NCBI GenBank assembly: GCA_003116995.1
Contig: BDSL01000059.1
Coordinates: forward strand, 577,237 to 641,236
Direction: 5' to 3'
Source: Yamagishiella unicocca
Taxonomy: Eukaryota; Chlorophyta; Chlorophyceae; Chlamydomonadales; Volvocaceae
Length of the DNA stretch: 64,000 nt
Part shown: positions 11,898 through 24,011 of the stretch, in pieces
Position numbering within the stretch: the first letter of the stretch is position 1
How the letters are laid out: every line of letters starts with the position of its first letter
Program-made: the position numbers and the translations under genes
Notes under the pieces: model-generated
Told to the model about the DNA's origin: nothing
Seen by the model: the letters and a program-made list of their open reading frames with translations, nothing else
Database searches by the model: none

Positions 11898-13171
11898 AGC
11901 GGAGGGCGGTCGGCAGCGAAGACGTACCGGTAGACCGCTGGGTTTCAAGCTTCGGCGTGTCGAGTGTAAAAGTAACGGTCGCCGATACGTGGTGTGTTGC
12001 GCTTGTGAGGGTGGAGGGCGCTGTGTGCCTGCGGTGGGGTGAGTGGAAGCCCGATGTATGTTCTGGACCGCCTCATGCAGGAGGACTCGGCGGCAGATCC
12101 GCTGCAGGGCTTCATTCGGGCCTGGCTGGAACCTGACTGACGTGCCTGTGGCCCTCGTCGTGCAAACGCGCCTTGCATGGGTGCGGTCGCGACAAGGGAA
12201 GAGTGCGGCGAGGTCCCAGCAGGTTCCAGCTTAAAGGCACTGCGCGTGCGGATGTGTCAAGCGATGTGGGGCGCTCTGGGTTCACCGCCTGGGTCGATGA
12301 TTTTTGTGCGGATGGTACCGGAGTCGCCATCGCGCGGGTGTTGCTGGCTTGGGTGGCCGGATGCTGGACGGCGGCTGTTGACGAGTGGCCACGCTGTCGA
12401 CAGGCGAGCACAGCAGTGAGGATGCCAGATTCCACCGTGTAGAACATGTACAGAACATATATCCGCAGTACATGCGCGTAAGGAAGAGCTGACCGAGGGC
12501 ATGCGTTGCTAAGACTGCAAATGCAAAAGCACTGCGCAAGTGGTAGCGGGCCCGGCAGTTATCATAGGAATGTGTCGTACGGCATTCATGGTAGGCCTTT
12601 TGTGGCAACATTCACAAGTGCTGGGTCGCTGCCAGGGCCGCTGTGCTTGTATGCATCAAACCTGGGGTTGATTACACTGTATACCAAGACACAGTTGCAG
12701 CCCAGGGCTTGAAGGGCCAGCGCAGGCTAATCCTTGTTGCTGCCCGGGGCCTCGTACGGAAAATGTTTAGGGTTTTGAGCATCATCGGTATGCGGGATTG
12801 CCGACGAAGGGCGTGGCTTACTTGAAATCATCGCTCTGAACCCGAGTATTTTGTCATATTCTTTCATGTTTACTTTTGGGCTTGTGCGCGCCAGACGTTG
12901 CCGTACGACAGATGGGTTTGCCGTAACGGAGGGATCGCATGGCACCTTACAAAGATGCCTGCAACCCTCACGACCTCGAATTCTAAAAAGACCTGCGGAA
13001 GCGCCTATTTTTTGAATGCCGGCAAGAGCAGGTTGCCTTCCTCAGCACAACGGTATACACAAGTAAACCCTCCGACAATATCAGTAGTTTGCCAGGTTAC
13101 ATACGAAATCATATTATAGTCCTGCCTCTTCATCACGACAGATATAGTTGCTGGCTTCGGGTGACGCGAAG
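11898..13171. other. Intergenic DNA, no gene recognised
   Basis: About 1.27 kb. TGTAA at 11965 probably ends the orphan transcript. Short frames exist on both strands between 12040 and 12830, but none has recognisable domain content or phase-consistent partners. Just upstream of 13171 the DNA is AT-richer, as expected for the BPI-like gene promoter and 5' UTR. Confidence 0.4.
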
Positions 13172-16100
13172 ATGACGGGGCGGGCAGTCATGTTCGCGGC
13201 AGCGCTATTAGCGCTAAGCCACGTATCCGCTGTTCACTGCATTTCACTTCCTCATCTAGTTCGTGGAATATCGCGCAACAAAGCGGCTCCAATCCTCGAG
13301 TCGTCCGGAGTCCGCGCCAGCTCCCGAGCAGATGCAAACATATTTTCCGACGTTGGGCCTGCTGGCATCGCGGTGAGTAGTTGACAGATTTCCCATATAT
13401 ATATCTCAGCTAATTTTGCGTTCTGCCTCGCTCCCATCGTCAGCCACCCAGCCCCGTCTTCCAGCACTTACCAACAACCCCACCAACGCAACATCATCAT
13501 ATCCCCTCAATCCTCGGTGCCCCGCCGCTTTACCCCGCGTCCCACCTTTCTTGCGTTATGAATGCTCCAGATGGCAGGACGGCAGGGCCTCTTCGACTAC
13601 TCCATCGGCGTAGCGCTTTCGTTCCTGAGCCAGAAGCTGCAGGGCCTGAACGTGCCAGACGTGTCCAAGACGTTCAGCATCCCCATCGTGGGCTCGTTTC
13701 AGCTGCAGCTGACCAACATCGTTGTCACGCGCTTCACCTGCTCGCCCAGCAGCGCGAACCTGTAAGCACCTTGCAGCTACCGTCGCATCATCTGTGCGAC
13801 AAGTCTGGGTGTGTTGCGTACACCCCTTCGCCCCCATCTCCATCACACATGCGCGCGCGCTCGTGCTTGGCATCCTCGCCTGCCCTCTCGCCTACGCACG
13901 ACGCCTCAACCACCTAGGCGATGTCATTGCTCGTCTTCCTGACGTGCTCTCGCCAAAATTTCCAAACCCCGCGGCTTGTGTGCGTCCAGGACCATCCTCG
14001 GAGACGGCTTCTTCCACCTCCTCGCCACCGACATCGCAGCCAACCTCACATTCCAGTGGCACTGGACCAAGGGCGGCCTGTCGGGCAGCGGGGATGGGGA
14101 GCTCCTACTGGAGGGTGAGTTTTTGCGGCTGGTGGAGGGCGGGGGGGAAGAGTCCAGGAGGGGGCGAATGCCACCTGGGCCGTATGCGGGTGCGGGGCTG
14201 TGAGGCTGGGGCCGGCCGGGGCCGGGTGCGGATGTAGGATTTAAGGGTCCTCGTGGCGGTAGCAGGGCGGGTTGGGGAAGTCTTACCGTCCGGTGCTGGG
14301 CGTGCAGTCGTCGGTGCTATCTTGGGTGGACCGCCTTGGACGCAAGGATGGGGGTGAGAAGCTCCCGCCCGGCAGCTTCCTTCCCAGTTGGCGAGCGTCG
14401 CAGCCCGCGGGGCCGGCCAGGACGAAATGGTCGGGTGCCAAAGCCCGTCCTGACTCCGGCCGCGCAGGCGGCACCATCGACTGGGTGTACGACGTGCACA
14501 AGGACGAGCAGCTGCAGAAGCCGCAGCTGCAGGTGGTCACCGCCAACAGCAACTTTGATCTGGTGGGTGGCTGGCTGGGCGGCTGGGTGTCAAGCCGTGC
14601 TTTTCTTCGGCTTTTCTTCAGGTACTACTCCTGCCGTGTTATTTCCTTCGACCTCTCAAACATACCCTCCACCGCCCTCCCACCCTCCCTTGACTCTCAA
14701 CGCGCCCGTTTGTTGTCGCGCACTTGAACGCCGGCAGGTTGAGCTCAAGATCCACTCCTACTCCGCGGACTGGCTCTACCAGGCGATCCTGAGCCTATTC
14801 AACGAGGCGGTCAAGCGGCAGGTGGGCAGCGGCATTTACTGCCCCCACTGTCCCACACGTCACCACTGCCCCCACTGTCCCACACGTCACCACTGCCCCC
14901 ACTGTCCCCACAACCCACCACGCGACCCCACCACACCACCCATCGGCTGCTTCGTCCCATGTTGACCACCGCCACGTGTTCCAACGCCACCATCACGCGT
15001 TCTAACGCCACCACCACCACTCGCCTCATCCGCAGGTCCAGAACGGCGTGGCCTCAGCGCTTGACAACGACGTGCCCGACCGCATCAACTCGGTGCTGGG
15101 CTCCCTGCCCACCCGCCTGGACGTGCGGGGACTGCCCTTCAGCGCCTCCTTCGAGTACTCCATCTACACCGCCGCCTTCGTGCTCGTCAAGGGCTTCGGG
15201 GAGGTGGAGGTGCCGGCGGCGGCGGCGGCGCCGCAGCGGCGGCGGCGGCAGCTCCGCCGCCTGGCGGACGTGGAGCCTGCGGCTATTTCCGTGGCCCAGA
15301 TGACGGAGTGCCCGTTCGAGACGTCGCCACTGCCGATGAACGGGGACGCGATAGGGGCGGATCCGCGCATGATCTCGATCTACGTGCACGAGGCGACGGT
15401 CAACTGCCTGCTGTGGGGGCTGTACCGCAGCGGCAAGCTGGCGTTCAGCCTTAAGGACGGCTCCATACCCGGACTGACGATCACAACGGTGGGGCGGAGG
15501 CCGGGGCGGGGACGGTGCGGGAAACCCGTGTACGCGTGGGGGCGGCACAAAAGCCGGTTACGCGACACCCGTGTACGCGTTGGGGGAGAGGAGAGCATGG
15601 CACGTGTAGTCACAGTCTGGATTAGTCACAGTCTGAATTAGTCACAGTCTGAATAAGTCACAGTCTCAATAGCGGAGGAGATGGTATCATGGCGGGGAGT
15701 CACTGTGCCCGGTGAGAGGAAGGACGGAGTCCTCCCTCGGGATGTCTCGCGATATGCATCGTGCGCCGGACAATGCATGTAGCAGACCATCGTGCAGCTG
15801 AGGGAAGGACCCCAGGCAGATCATCGCCCTCACCCGCTTCCCCCTGCAGGACATCCTGGCTATGCTGGTTCCGGAGCTGCCCACGTTGTACCCGCACCAG
15901 CGCATGATCATCAACGTCGAGGTGCGCTTTCCGATATGGTGACGTCACTTCCACCTGGCGGCCCTACCGCCCCATGAAACGAACCGCAAGCGAACACCCA
16001 CATGTTGTTTCCCCTCTCCCGTATCTTTTCATCTCCTCATATGAACACCCCTGCATCACCCTTGTATCACTAACCCCGCTTCAAACAGCTGCTCCTCTTC

Positions 16101-17090
16101 AACCCCGGCCTAGCCGCCGCCCCTCCGCCCCTCCGCCCCCCCCCCACTCTCACATCACCCCTCCCACATCATCCCTCGCGCATCGCCTTTCCTACTTCAC
16201 CCACCCACCTATTTTCCTCCTCCACGGGCCCTCTACTCCGCCCACCCACCCCTAGGCCCTGGACAGCCCCCACCTGGCCTTCAGCCCCGACAACGGCGGC
16301 ACAACCATCAACGCCTACTACCGGCTCTCCCTGGTGGTCTCCAACGAGACGCTCTCCAACCCCGAGGTGGTCCGCCTGGCAGCAAACCTCACCCTCACCG
16401 GCGCCTTCGACTGGGACACCACCACCATCGCCGAGGTGACGGCGCACCACGTAGTGGAGTCGTCCGTTCTGTCTGTGCCTGCGGAGCAGTGGGATAACAC
16501 GGTGATGTGGCTCATACAGGTGGGGCGGCATGGCCGGGGGGATTGGTGGGACAGGAAACCCGTAGGCCGGGCACGGCGAGAATATCCGGTTAGACACGGC
16601 CTAGGAGACGGAGGGCAGGAACTAGGCCAGGAGAGGGTGTGGCTGGCGAGGTAGCGAGAACGTCTGCGCAACCACCTCTGCTGCTGCGGCGGCGGCGACC
16701 ACGCAGAGAATCTGGGCGACTCGCTTGTCGCAAACACGGTCACGCTGTCACCCATTCCCGCGCGTCCCACCGCGCGTCCTCCTCACGCACCCAATTACCC
16801 ACGCCTCTTCTTTTCCCTCCCCGGTCTGCCTCACCCCTTGCCCCCCACCTCCCTCCGCCGCCTGCCGCCCACCCCACGCCCTCCGGCCCGCCCCCCTCGC
16901 CGCTCAGAACTACGGCGGCATGCTGTCGCTGCGCCAGCTGGTGGAAGTGGTGGTGCGCACGCCCATCGCCTCCCTGGTGTCTCTGGACAACGTACAGGCC
17001 GTCACATGGGACCGATGGTACGCCATGTCGGCTGACGTGGCGCTCCGGCTGCCTCCGCCGCCGCCTGCAGCCTCAAACGTGGTGGTGTAA
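13172..17090 (+). CDS. BPI/LBP-family lipid-binding secreted protein
   Basis: A bactericidal permeability-increasing/LPS-binding family protein, which uses a boomerang of two lipid-binding domains; plant members (LBR-type) bind LPS. Model: 13172-13372, 13571-13761, 13990-14114, 14468-14562, 14738-14821, 15036-15488, 15850-15921, 16256-16519, 16908-17090 (555 aa), phase-consistent throughout. Residues 1-23 (TGRAVMFAAALLALSHVSAV) are a classic signal peptide, so the product enters the secretory pathway. Family landmarks are KLQGLNVPDVSKTFSIPIVG, LTNIVVTRF, the N-terminal-domain end IDWVYDVHKDEQLQKPQ, and in the second domain YVHEATVNCLLWGLYRSGKL and MLVPELPTLYPHQRMIINV. An Ala/Arg low-complexity loop lies near residue 300. 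The start is the first ATG before the hydrophobic segment. A role in innate defence or lipid transfer is inferred from the family only. Confidence 0.88.
14840..14910. repeat. 27-bp minisatellite in BPI-like intron 5
   Basis: About 2.6 copies of a unit containing GCCCCCACTGTCCCACACGT followed by CACCACT lie between exons 5 and 6. Confidence 0.8.
15606..15670. repeat. Four tandem copies of an AGTCACAGTCTGAATT-type 16-mer
   Basis: Four consecutive units beginning TAGTCACAGTCT and differing at one or two bases lie in intron 6 of the BPI-like gene. Confidence 0.8.
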
Positions 17091-19374
17091 GGATGCGAGG
17101 CATAGGCAGGCCATGGGCCAGACCATGGCGCCGTACCCGCGCGCTTGGGTAGAGAGACAGTTGGTAGTTGCAGGGTGGGCAGCGCGAAACGACGCAAGCC
17201 AGCGGCATGCGCCGGTTGGCCGCGGCTCTAGTGGGCAGTTACAGAGGAGGGGGGAGATTGTGCTGGCGGGGAAGAGCTGTGAAACCCGAGAGGACAAGTG
17301 TATGTGCATGGGGAATGGGGAAGTGTGGATGTGCAGTGCATGACAGCAGATTGGCGGCGCAGGAATGAGCATGGGGCTGGGGGTGAGAGACGAAGACGAA
17401 AATACGCCACCCTAGGGGGGGTTCTTCTGTAGCGCAGTTGCGGTGGCAGTCCCGGCGGTGATCATTGCCAGCTGCTAGCACCCGATGCGCCCAGGGCGCT
17501 GTTGATATGGTGGAGCCCCAGGTGTTTAGGGCTGGGCATGTACTGTATAATTATATAACTACACCTTTCACGCTCGCTGCGGATGATGGAGCGCTAAAGA
17601 ACACAGCCCTCGGGCGGCCAGCGTGACGCTGATGAGCAGCAGGGAGCGCTGAAGAGCAGCAGGGAGCGCTGAAGAGCAGCAGGGAGCGAGGGGGCACATC
17701 CGGTGCTCACAAAATAGTCAACACTTGACGTTGCTGCAGCGTTCAGCAGCCTACACGGCCCCACGTGGAGCACGGTCTGGGTGACCCAGGGTGCAGTGCG
17801 CCAGTGGTCGCAGGGTGTACTCCCCGTCAGCAGTGGGAGGGCGCTGCTTTGCGGGCTTAGCCCTTCAGGTAGCGCTGTCGGCTTGAGATAGCGGCCCCCA
17901 GCTGTAAATCCAGGGTGGATTTGGGGTTGCACGCCTCAGCCCAGAGGATAGATTTATTTGAGACCTGGTGGTACATGTTAAGCTGATGCCTATCGGGCAT
18001 GGGTACGAGCAAACCAATAAGGGGCTGAACGCTGAAGGGGCAGCAAACGTATGTTGTTACAGGTCGAAACGATGGTGCGACGTGACGAGTCCACATCGCC
18101 CAATCATCGAATGGCCATTGGCCCGCCACTTTCGATTCGCAATGGCCGCACCAAGCTGTTCAAAGCCTTTACTTCGCAAAAGCTGTGCCCCTAAACAACC
18201 CGCCCCTTGCGCCACCGAGAGCGGCTCGCAAAGTCCATCATGCATCATCACCACCTCATCTGCCCCTCGAATCCGCGCCGACACGTCCTCATCCACCGCC
18301 ACGTCGGGTCCTCGAAACACGTCCCTGCCGTCTGCATCGGTTCCGCAATTAACCAGGAAGCTTATGTCCACCAACCAAGCCCCAGAAGCCCAGCCAATAG
18401 GCTCCCACGCAACGGCGCCATCGAGGCAAATAGCCAACGACGTTGCCAAATCGCCAATAGGTTATCTTCCCTTGTCCCGAGACGCGCACACAGCACATCC
18501 GCGGAGACAATACGCCGAATACTTCAGGAACGGCAAAGAGAATAAGCGCATAGCAGCAACAACATCCAGCGTTTATAATGCCACGATGTACTCCCGTCAA
18601 TCACTCCCGCGGTTGTATGGGCACTTACGCCTAGACCAGTTGAGAACGAAATTTGTAGTCAGTCAACCCACATAACCCACACCACACGCCACACCCTCCC
18701 CGCCAATTCTTGCACACAACAACCTACATGATACGCTGAGGCAAAGAATGTTTTAATGAACCCGGCAGAAATGGCACGGCCAGGAATGATTATTGCTGTA
18801 TGCGCATGCGGCGCAATTAAGGGGACTAATCAAGAACGTCTAGGAAAATAAGTCTTCTCATCAACATGCCCAACTCAGTGCACGTGACAGCGCCCAAAAG
18901 CGCAGCCATGCCTCCAACCCCGATAGAGGTCCGAAGGTGACACAAACGACAGGTGTCCAATCGCAATGAGCGGTCCCGTACTCTTAAAAGTAATGGAATA
19001 TGACGGATGAGGTGGCAGCATGACGCAAGGAATAACTCAAACACGCCCCTCCAAAGAAGCACTCCGGAATCGCACACCGCATACATCATCGCGCTCTCAC
19101 GCACAGGTCACACTGTCACTCTCGGAAACAATACGTGTGCATAGCACGCGCACGGCAACCCCAAGTGCGCACAGAAATGCCCCAACCCGACATGCTGGAT
19201 ATGCAGTGTCGCCTCCGGAGGAAGTCAACCAATTGTTGCCAAACTTGTGGCAAAGACAATCTCTCCCAGTCCGCCGCTGAGTGCTCATGCGACACTACGC
19301 CAGTGGCTGAGGGACCGCAGCCGCTCCTCTCCGTGAAACCGGCAGGAAAGCCAGGACGTGCCAGGTAGGGGTAA
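17091..19374. other. 2.3-kb convergent intergenic region between BPI-like gene and kinase
   Basis: It must hold the 3' UTRs of the BPI-like gene (+) and the kinase (-). A TGTAA is at 17903. A 20-bp direct repeat occupies 17634-17688. Reading frames of 130-235 codons exist on opposite strands at 17968-18675, but they overlap each other, lack recognisable domains and have no supporting exon structure, so no gene is called. Confidence 0.4.
17634..17688. repeat. 20-bp direct repeat, about 2.8 copies
   Basis: Unit GAGCAGCAGGGAGCGCTGAA, perfectly repeated, downstream of the BPI-like stop. Confidence 0.9.
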
Positions 19375-20938
19375 TCATGGCGCCTGGCGCAACTGCACTG
19401 CGAAGCTCAGGGGGCCCTCGCTGAGGTTCGCCCAGTCCAAACCAGAAAAGAACTTATGACCCATGGCCTGCTCCGCCGTCAATCGCTTGGCGGCGGGCGC
19501 CAGCAGGGCGCAGAGCAGGTCCTTCAGGTCAGCGGGCACGTAATCGGGGATGCATGCAGCAGGGTCGTCCTTGAGCTGCTGCAGCTTCCCGTTACCGCCA
19601 GCTGGGTAAGCAGACATTTCCGCGAGGGTAATGCCCAACGCGTACATGTCAGCCTTGTCGGCTGTGTACCCTGGGCCCTGCAGAGTGGCCCTCCAGAGCT
19701 CCGGCGCCTGGTAGCTGGTGGTGCCGGCGCGCTTTGTTACCAGCACGCTGTCCATGCTGTCTGTGTCAGCCAGCATGGGCCTGCCGTTGGCGGCCATGAG
19801 CACGTTGCCCGGCTTCACGTCGCGGTGGGCCTGACCGCGTTTGTGAACAAATTGCAACCCCTGCAGGATGCAAGCTGTGTAGTATTGGATGCGATTGATG
19901 GGCATGAGCAGCTTCTCCTTGCCGCGCCGGCGCTGTTCCATGGCCTTCAGCATGTCGTGGAGAGTGCCATTTGGCGCATACTCCAGCAGGAACTCGAACT
20001 GGCCATCCTCCGTAACGCGCGACGTGTACACGTCGACCATGAAGGGGCACTCAGCGCCAAGTGTCAGGCCTCGCAGCTCACGCTCATAGCGCGGAAGTGC
20101 GTAGAGCGGCGAATGGATGCTCTTCCGAGCGGCCACGAAATTGCGACCGCTAGGCAAAGCAATCTGCAAACACAAGTCAGCAGAAGAGTTACTACAAGAG
20201 CTGCTAACTTCGAATGACACGTATGCGCTGTTGCGAACTGATTTGGGGTAGAGAAGGGTCGCGCTCGCGAACGACGACGTCGCTTTCGTATCGCCAAAGT
20301 GACATACGAGGAGAAGGAGACCCAACAGGAGGCCGGCGCCCCCGGGGACCAAAGTCCCCACTGCTGCGCGCATGCCCCACCTGAACAAGGTCCACGGTGC
20401 CGTAGCCGCCCTGGCCTAGCTCCTTCAGCGAGGTGCAGCACTCTAGACCGTGTGCATGGAGGAACTCGAAGTCCTGAATGAGAATGGAGACTTCAGTATT
20501 GCTATCCTTGGTGTGTACCAATTGCGAGGCCGCGGACCGTACCTCGGCGCTGAGACCCTTTGGGCTCTGGAACGCAAATCGTGGCGAATCTGGGGAGCTG
20601 GATGAAGAAGGCGAATCGCTGGACTCGCTGGGGTCCGAGTCGGACGCGTCGCTGTACTCAGCGACGTCGATTGATGGCAAGATAGTCGACTCGCCGAATT
20701 CCGTCGTGTCATCGAACGGTGCATCCGACGCACAGGTCAGCTGTGAAGTAGAGTCGATGTCGTGAAGGTTATTCGCATAAGACCTGCAGCGCCAGGTGTC
20801 AGGTTGTCAGCGAGGGCACCGCAGGTCGGAGGAAGGCGGCTTCATTGCGCACCTGGACTGCCTCCGCAAGCCCAAGCCTTTCAGTTGCTTGAGGACAGCC
20901 TCCTGACGCCCGCCAACCTTTCTGTTCGTGCCCGTCAT
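19375..20938 (-). CDS. Protein kinase (Ser/Thr type) with variant DFG motif
   Basis: Model on the minus strand: 20853-20938, 20381-20783, 19375-20163 (425 aa). The central exon has no in-frame ATG. The upstream ATG at 20938 with donor GTGCGC and acceptor GCTGCAG joins it in the right phase, which decides the start. Residues 30-130 are Ser/Asp/Glu-rich and probably disordered. Kinase landmarks: Gly-rich loop LGQGGYG (151-157), the VAIK-equivalent Lys in VAARKS (177), HRDVKPGN (276-283), APE (316-318) and a subdomain-IX DMYALGITLAEMS. The usual DFG is DTD at 296-298 (LADTDSMDS): the metal-binding Asp is kept, Phe and Gly are replaced. All catalytic residues are present, so activity is plausible. 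No subfamily is assigned and the substrate is unknown. Confidence 0.85.
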
Positions 20939-21410
20939 TATGGTCTACTAAAGTAAAGGTGAAGATTGCGCGGTGATGACGATTTGTGAAGGCGTGAGAA
21001 CGTGGAAGCCACGGGCGAAGCCCGGGCGCGGAGTTGCAGATGTCTCCTAGGAAAACGACTTTGTTGTTCCCTTAGCTAGTATTCCGTGCAGTTTCTTTTG
21101 CAATAAGGCGGGGCGTTGCTTCATTATAAGGCCAGGCTTCGTGGGCCTTACACACAATTGAAGCATAATGTCCCATCTTCCTTATACATGTACGTGTGTA
21201 CGTTGATTTCGACTTTATCAACTGAACCTCATTCCAGAAGGCTGGCTGCCGCAACTTGCTACCGTCAGCTGCGTGACTTCGCGCGCCTTGCTCGCACGGG
21301 CCGGAATAGGTAGCTTGTTGGTCGTGCCATACGTAGAGTATGTAGCAAGCTCCCGCTTACAAACTGCTTAGGCTGGAGTCGGTCACCGAGCCACCTCAGC
21401 GCACGCGCTG
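20939..21410. promoter_or_regulatory. Divergent promoter region, kinase (-) and Rab (+)
   Basis: 470 bp without coding signal between two outward-facing start codons (20938 and 21411). It is locally AT-rich at 21030-21240. Confidence 0.5.
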
Positions 21411-24011
21411 ATGGCCGTGGAGCTCCAGCCGGCGGACGGGGCTGTCGATTTCACCCTCAAGGTGGAAACTGAAACTATATAGCTTTGCTTGCTTGCGCAA
21501 GCCTCCCCTTGTCCATTTTCCGTCCTCCATTTCCCGCTTCCTAAAGCCCTTGACTCGGTGCGCCTTCCCGTCCTTGCGTGTGGTGACGCCCACACCCTCC
21601 ACCCTTCCAAAGCATACTCATGTAATCAACGCGAGCCTTAGCTTACAGTACGACACGCACCGCCGGGCACCAGCACATGACACGCACCAGGATTAGGCCC
21701 CCCCTTGGTTTTCCCCCACTCTTCAAGCTCCCCCGCTTCCCCTGGCGGCCACCGACCTAAACACACAGATCCTGCTGCTCGGGGACTCGGGCGTTGGCAA
21801 GACCTGTCTGCTCACGCGTTTCGCACACGACAGCTTTGACGACAAGGTCGCATCCACGATAGGTGAGGGCGGAGATGCCCGCAGCTGCTTGCGGGATGCC
21901 AGCCCGGCCAGGCCTCGACTGTAGCTTCCTCGAAGCCGTTAAGACTGTGCGCAGCAGCGGCCTTGGGTTGAAGTAGGTGGGGGCTGCGACGTCCCACGGG
22001 TCGCAATGGCCATGGCCACGTGCAAGTGGTCGTACCCACAAGCCAGAGGGGCACCCAAGGGCTGCGAGGCTGTGTCGCTTCCGCACAGCTTTTGCTTCTG
22101 CGGTCGGAGCGGAACTGCGGCGCATGTGGGGCGGTTCGCGGACTGGTTCGCAGGACGGTGCCGCGAGCAGGCTGCCTTGCGCCTAGGGTAAACCGCCAGC
22201 TGCTTTGGTCCCCAGCCACCTGAGTGAAGCAGCCCTTGCGCCCACGCACCCCAGGGCTGACCGGCTAGGGGGCGGGGAGGGGAGGGGTAGAGAGTCAACC
22301 GACAGAGGGTGGGTGCTGGTGTCTGAAGTCCGGCAGGGGGAACCCAGAGGGCTGGGGGCGACCCGTGCTGCGTGGTGCCCCACTTACGGGCAGCGAAAGT
22401 GAGCGCTTCGGGCTCTGGAGCAGGGAGAGGCATCACCCGTATTCACCACCGGCTCCCGCGCGCCCGCCCGCCCGCAGGGGTCGACTTCGCGGTGAAGAAG
22501 CTGTCGGTGTACGACAAACGCGTCAAGCTGACCGTGTGGGACACCGCCGGCCAGGAGAAGTTCCGCACCCTCACGAGCACCTTCTACCGGGGGGCGAAGG
22601 GAATCATCCTGGGTGGGTGCGGGTGGCTGCCTGGACGGTTGGCTGGGGTCTGTGGGCGGGAGGGGGGAAGGCCCGGCTCGCTGCTGGCTGCTGGCTGAGG
22701 GGGGAATGGAAGGAGGGCCTGGCTGGGTGGCTGGCTGGTATGCAGCGAGGGCGATGGCTGCGCGTCTGATTATGGTTGTTTGCTTCGCTGCTTTGGTCTT
22801 GAGTCGTCCCCGTGGCCTCACCCGCGGCTGCCAAACTCCTCACCCCCGCTTCCCCTCCCTGCAGTGTACGACGTGTCGCGTCCCGACACGCTGCGCCACC
22901 TCGAAGAGCAATGGATGCACGAGCTTGAGCTGTACGGCACTGAGTCGGATGCCGTGCGCATGGTCGTTGCCAACAAGGTCGACGTGGTGCGACCCGGGCG
23001 CAACGCGGGTGGGGGGGGAAGGGGGTGAGGAAGGAGGAGGAGGCGGGGGTGGTCGAGGGGATGGCTGGGCGAAGTGGGTTCGGACAGGGGCGCCCCTGGA
23101 GCGCCTCCCTCGCGCGCTGCGGCACCCAGGCTGTCCCGCGGCCCATCTTTCAGCCAAACCCTGCTCGATGCCTTAGCGCCAACCGCCTAGCAGTAGCCCT
23201 GGCGGCTCTGAACCGGCATCGGACGTTGCGTCGGCGCCATGACGTCATGCTCGCACCTGCTCACCTGCAAGGAGCAACCCCAGCTTGACCGCAAGCCCGA
23301 ACCCACCATCGTTGCCCCTGCCGCCACGTTGGCGCCGCTGCCTTGCTCCAGGGTGACGCCCGACGAGTGAGCTGGCACGAGGGCTCCGACTTCGCCCGGC
23401 GGCACGGCTGCTTGTTTGTAGAGACGTCCGCCAAAACCAACATCGCGGTGGCGAACGCGTTCGAAGAGCTGGTGCTCAAGGTGGGACGCCGGTGGGCGCG
23501 AGCAGGGAGTACTGTTGGTTTGCGTTGGCGCACTTCGCTCAGCCGGGGGTACTCCGGGAGGCGTGCGAGCGGTGTGTGTGAGAGGAGACCTCTGTAGGTC
23601 GGCGCTGGGTGGGTGAGCGCTGGGAGGGTGTAGGTACTGCGGAAAAAAAGCAGCGAAGATTGGAGGACGAGGGCTGAAAGTGGTCATCAGTGACGTGGCC
23701 GCAGGCGCTGGTCGCAGACGTCCTTCCATGCGGCCCCCTCGCCGTCTCTTGTGGGATGCCCGGAGGACCCGGCCCTTGCATGCGGCCGTCTCTTGTGGGA
23801 TGCCACGACGCCTCAAAACCCGACATCACGCATCCCCTGCCGCCCTAACTCCGATCCCAACTCCGATCCCAACCGCGGTGTTCCCCCGTCACGTCAGATC
23901 CTGGAGACCCCCTCCCTGCTGGAGGACGCGGGCTGCGGCGGGCGGCCCGGGACTGTACGACTCGACGCCCCGCAAAACGCGTACGGCATGTATGACTACT
24001 GCTACTGTTAG
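21411..24011 (+). CDS. Rab18/RabC-type small GTPase
   Basis: Six exons: 21411-21461, 21769-21862, 22478-22612, 22865-22986, 23352-23480, 23898-24011; all junctions are GT/AG and in phase. All G motifs are present: P-loop GDSGVGKT, switch I with Thr in [27 protein letters not shown] (G3/switch II), NKVD (G4) and ETSAKT (G5). The C-terminus ends YDYCYC, a double-geranylgeranylation CXC signal. [20 protein letters not shown] and the [12 protein letters not shown] switch place it with Rab18/RabC proteins, which act in ER, lipid-droplet or Golgi-related trafficking; which of these applies cannot be told from sequence. Length of about 215 aa is normal. TGTAA at 24760 is a candidate poly(A) signal. 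Confidence 0.92.

Noticed and set aside
17968..18675. 235-codon frame (+) and overlapping 130-codon frame (-) at 18057-18449
   Set aside because: They overlap on opposite strands, show no domain, no consistent splice partners and no family-like composition.
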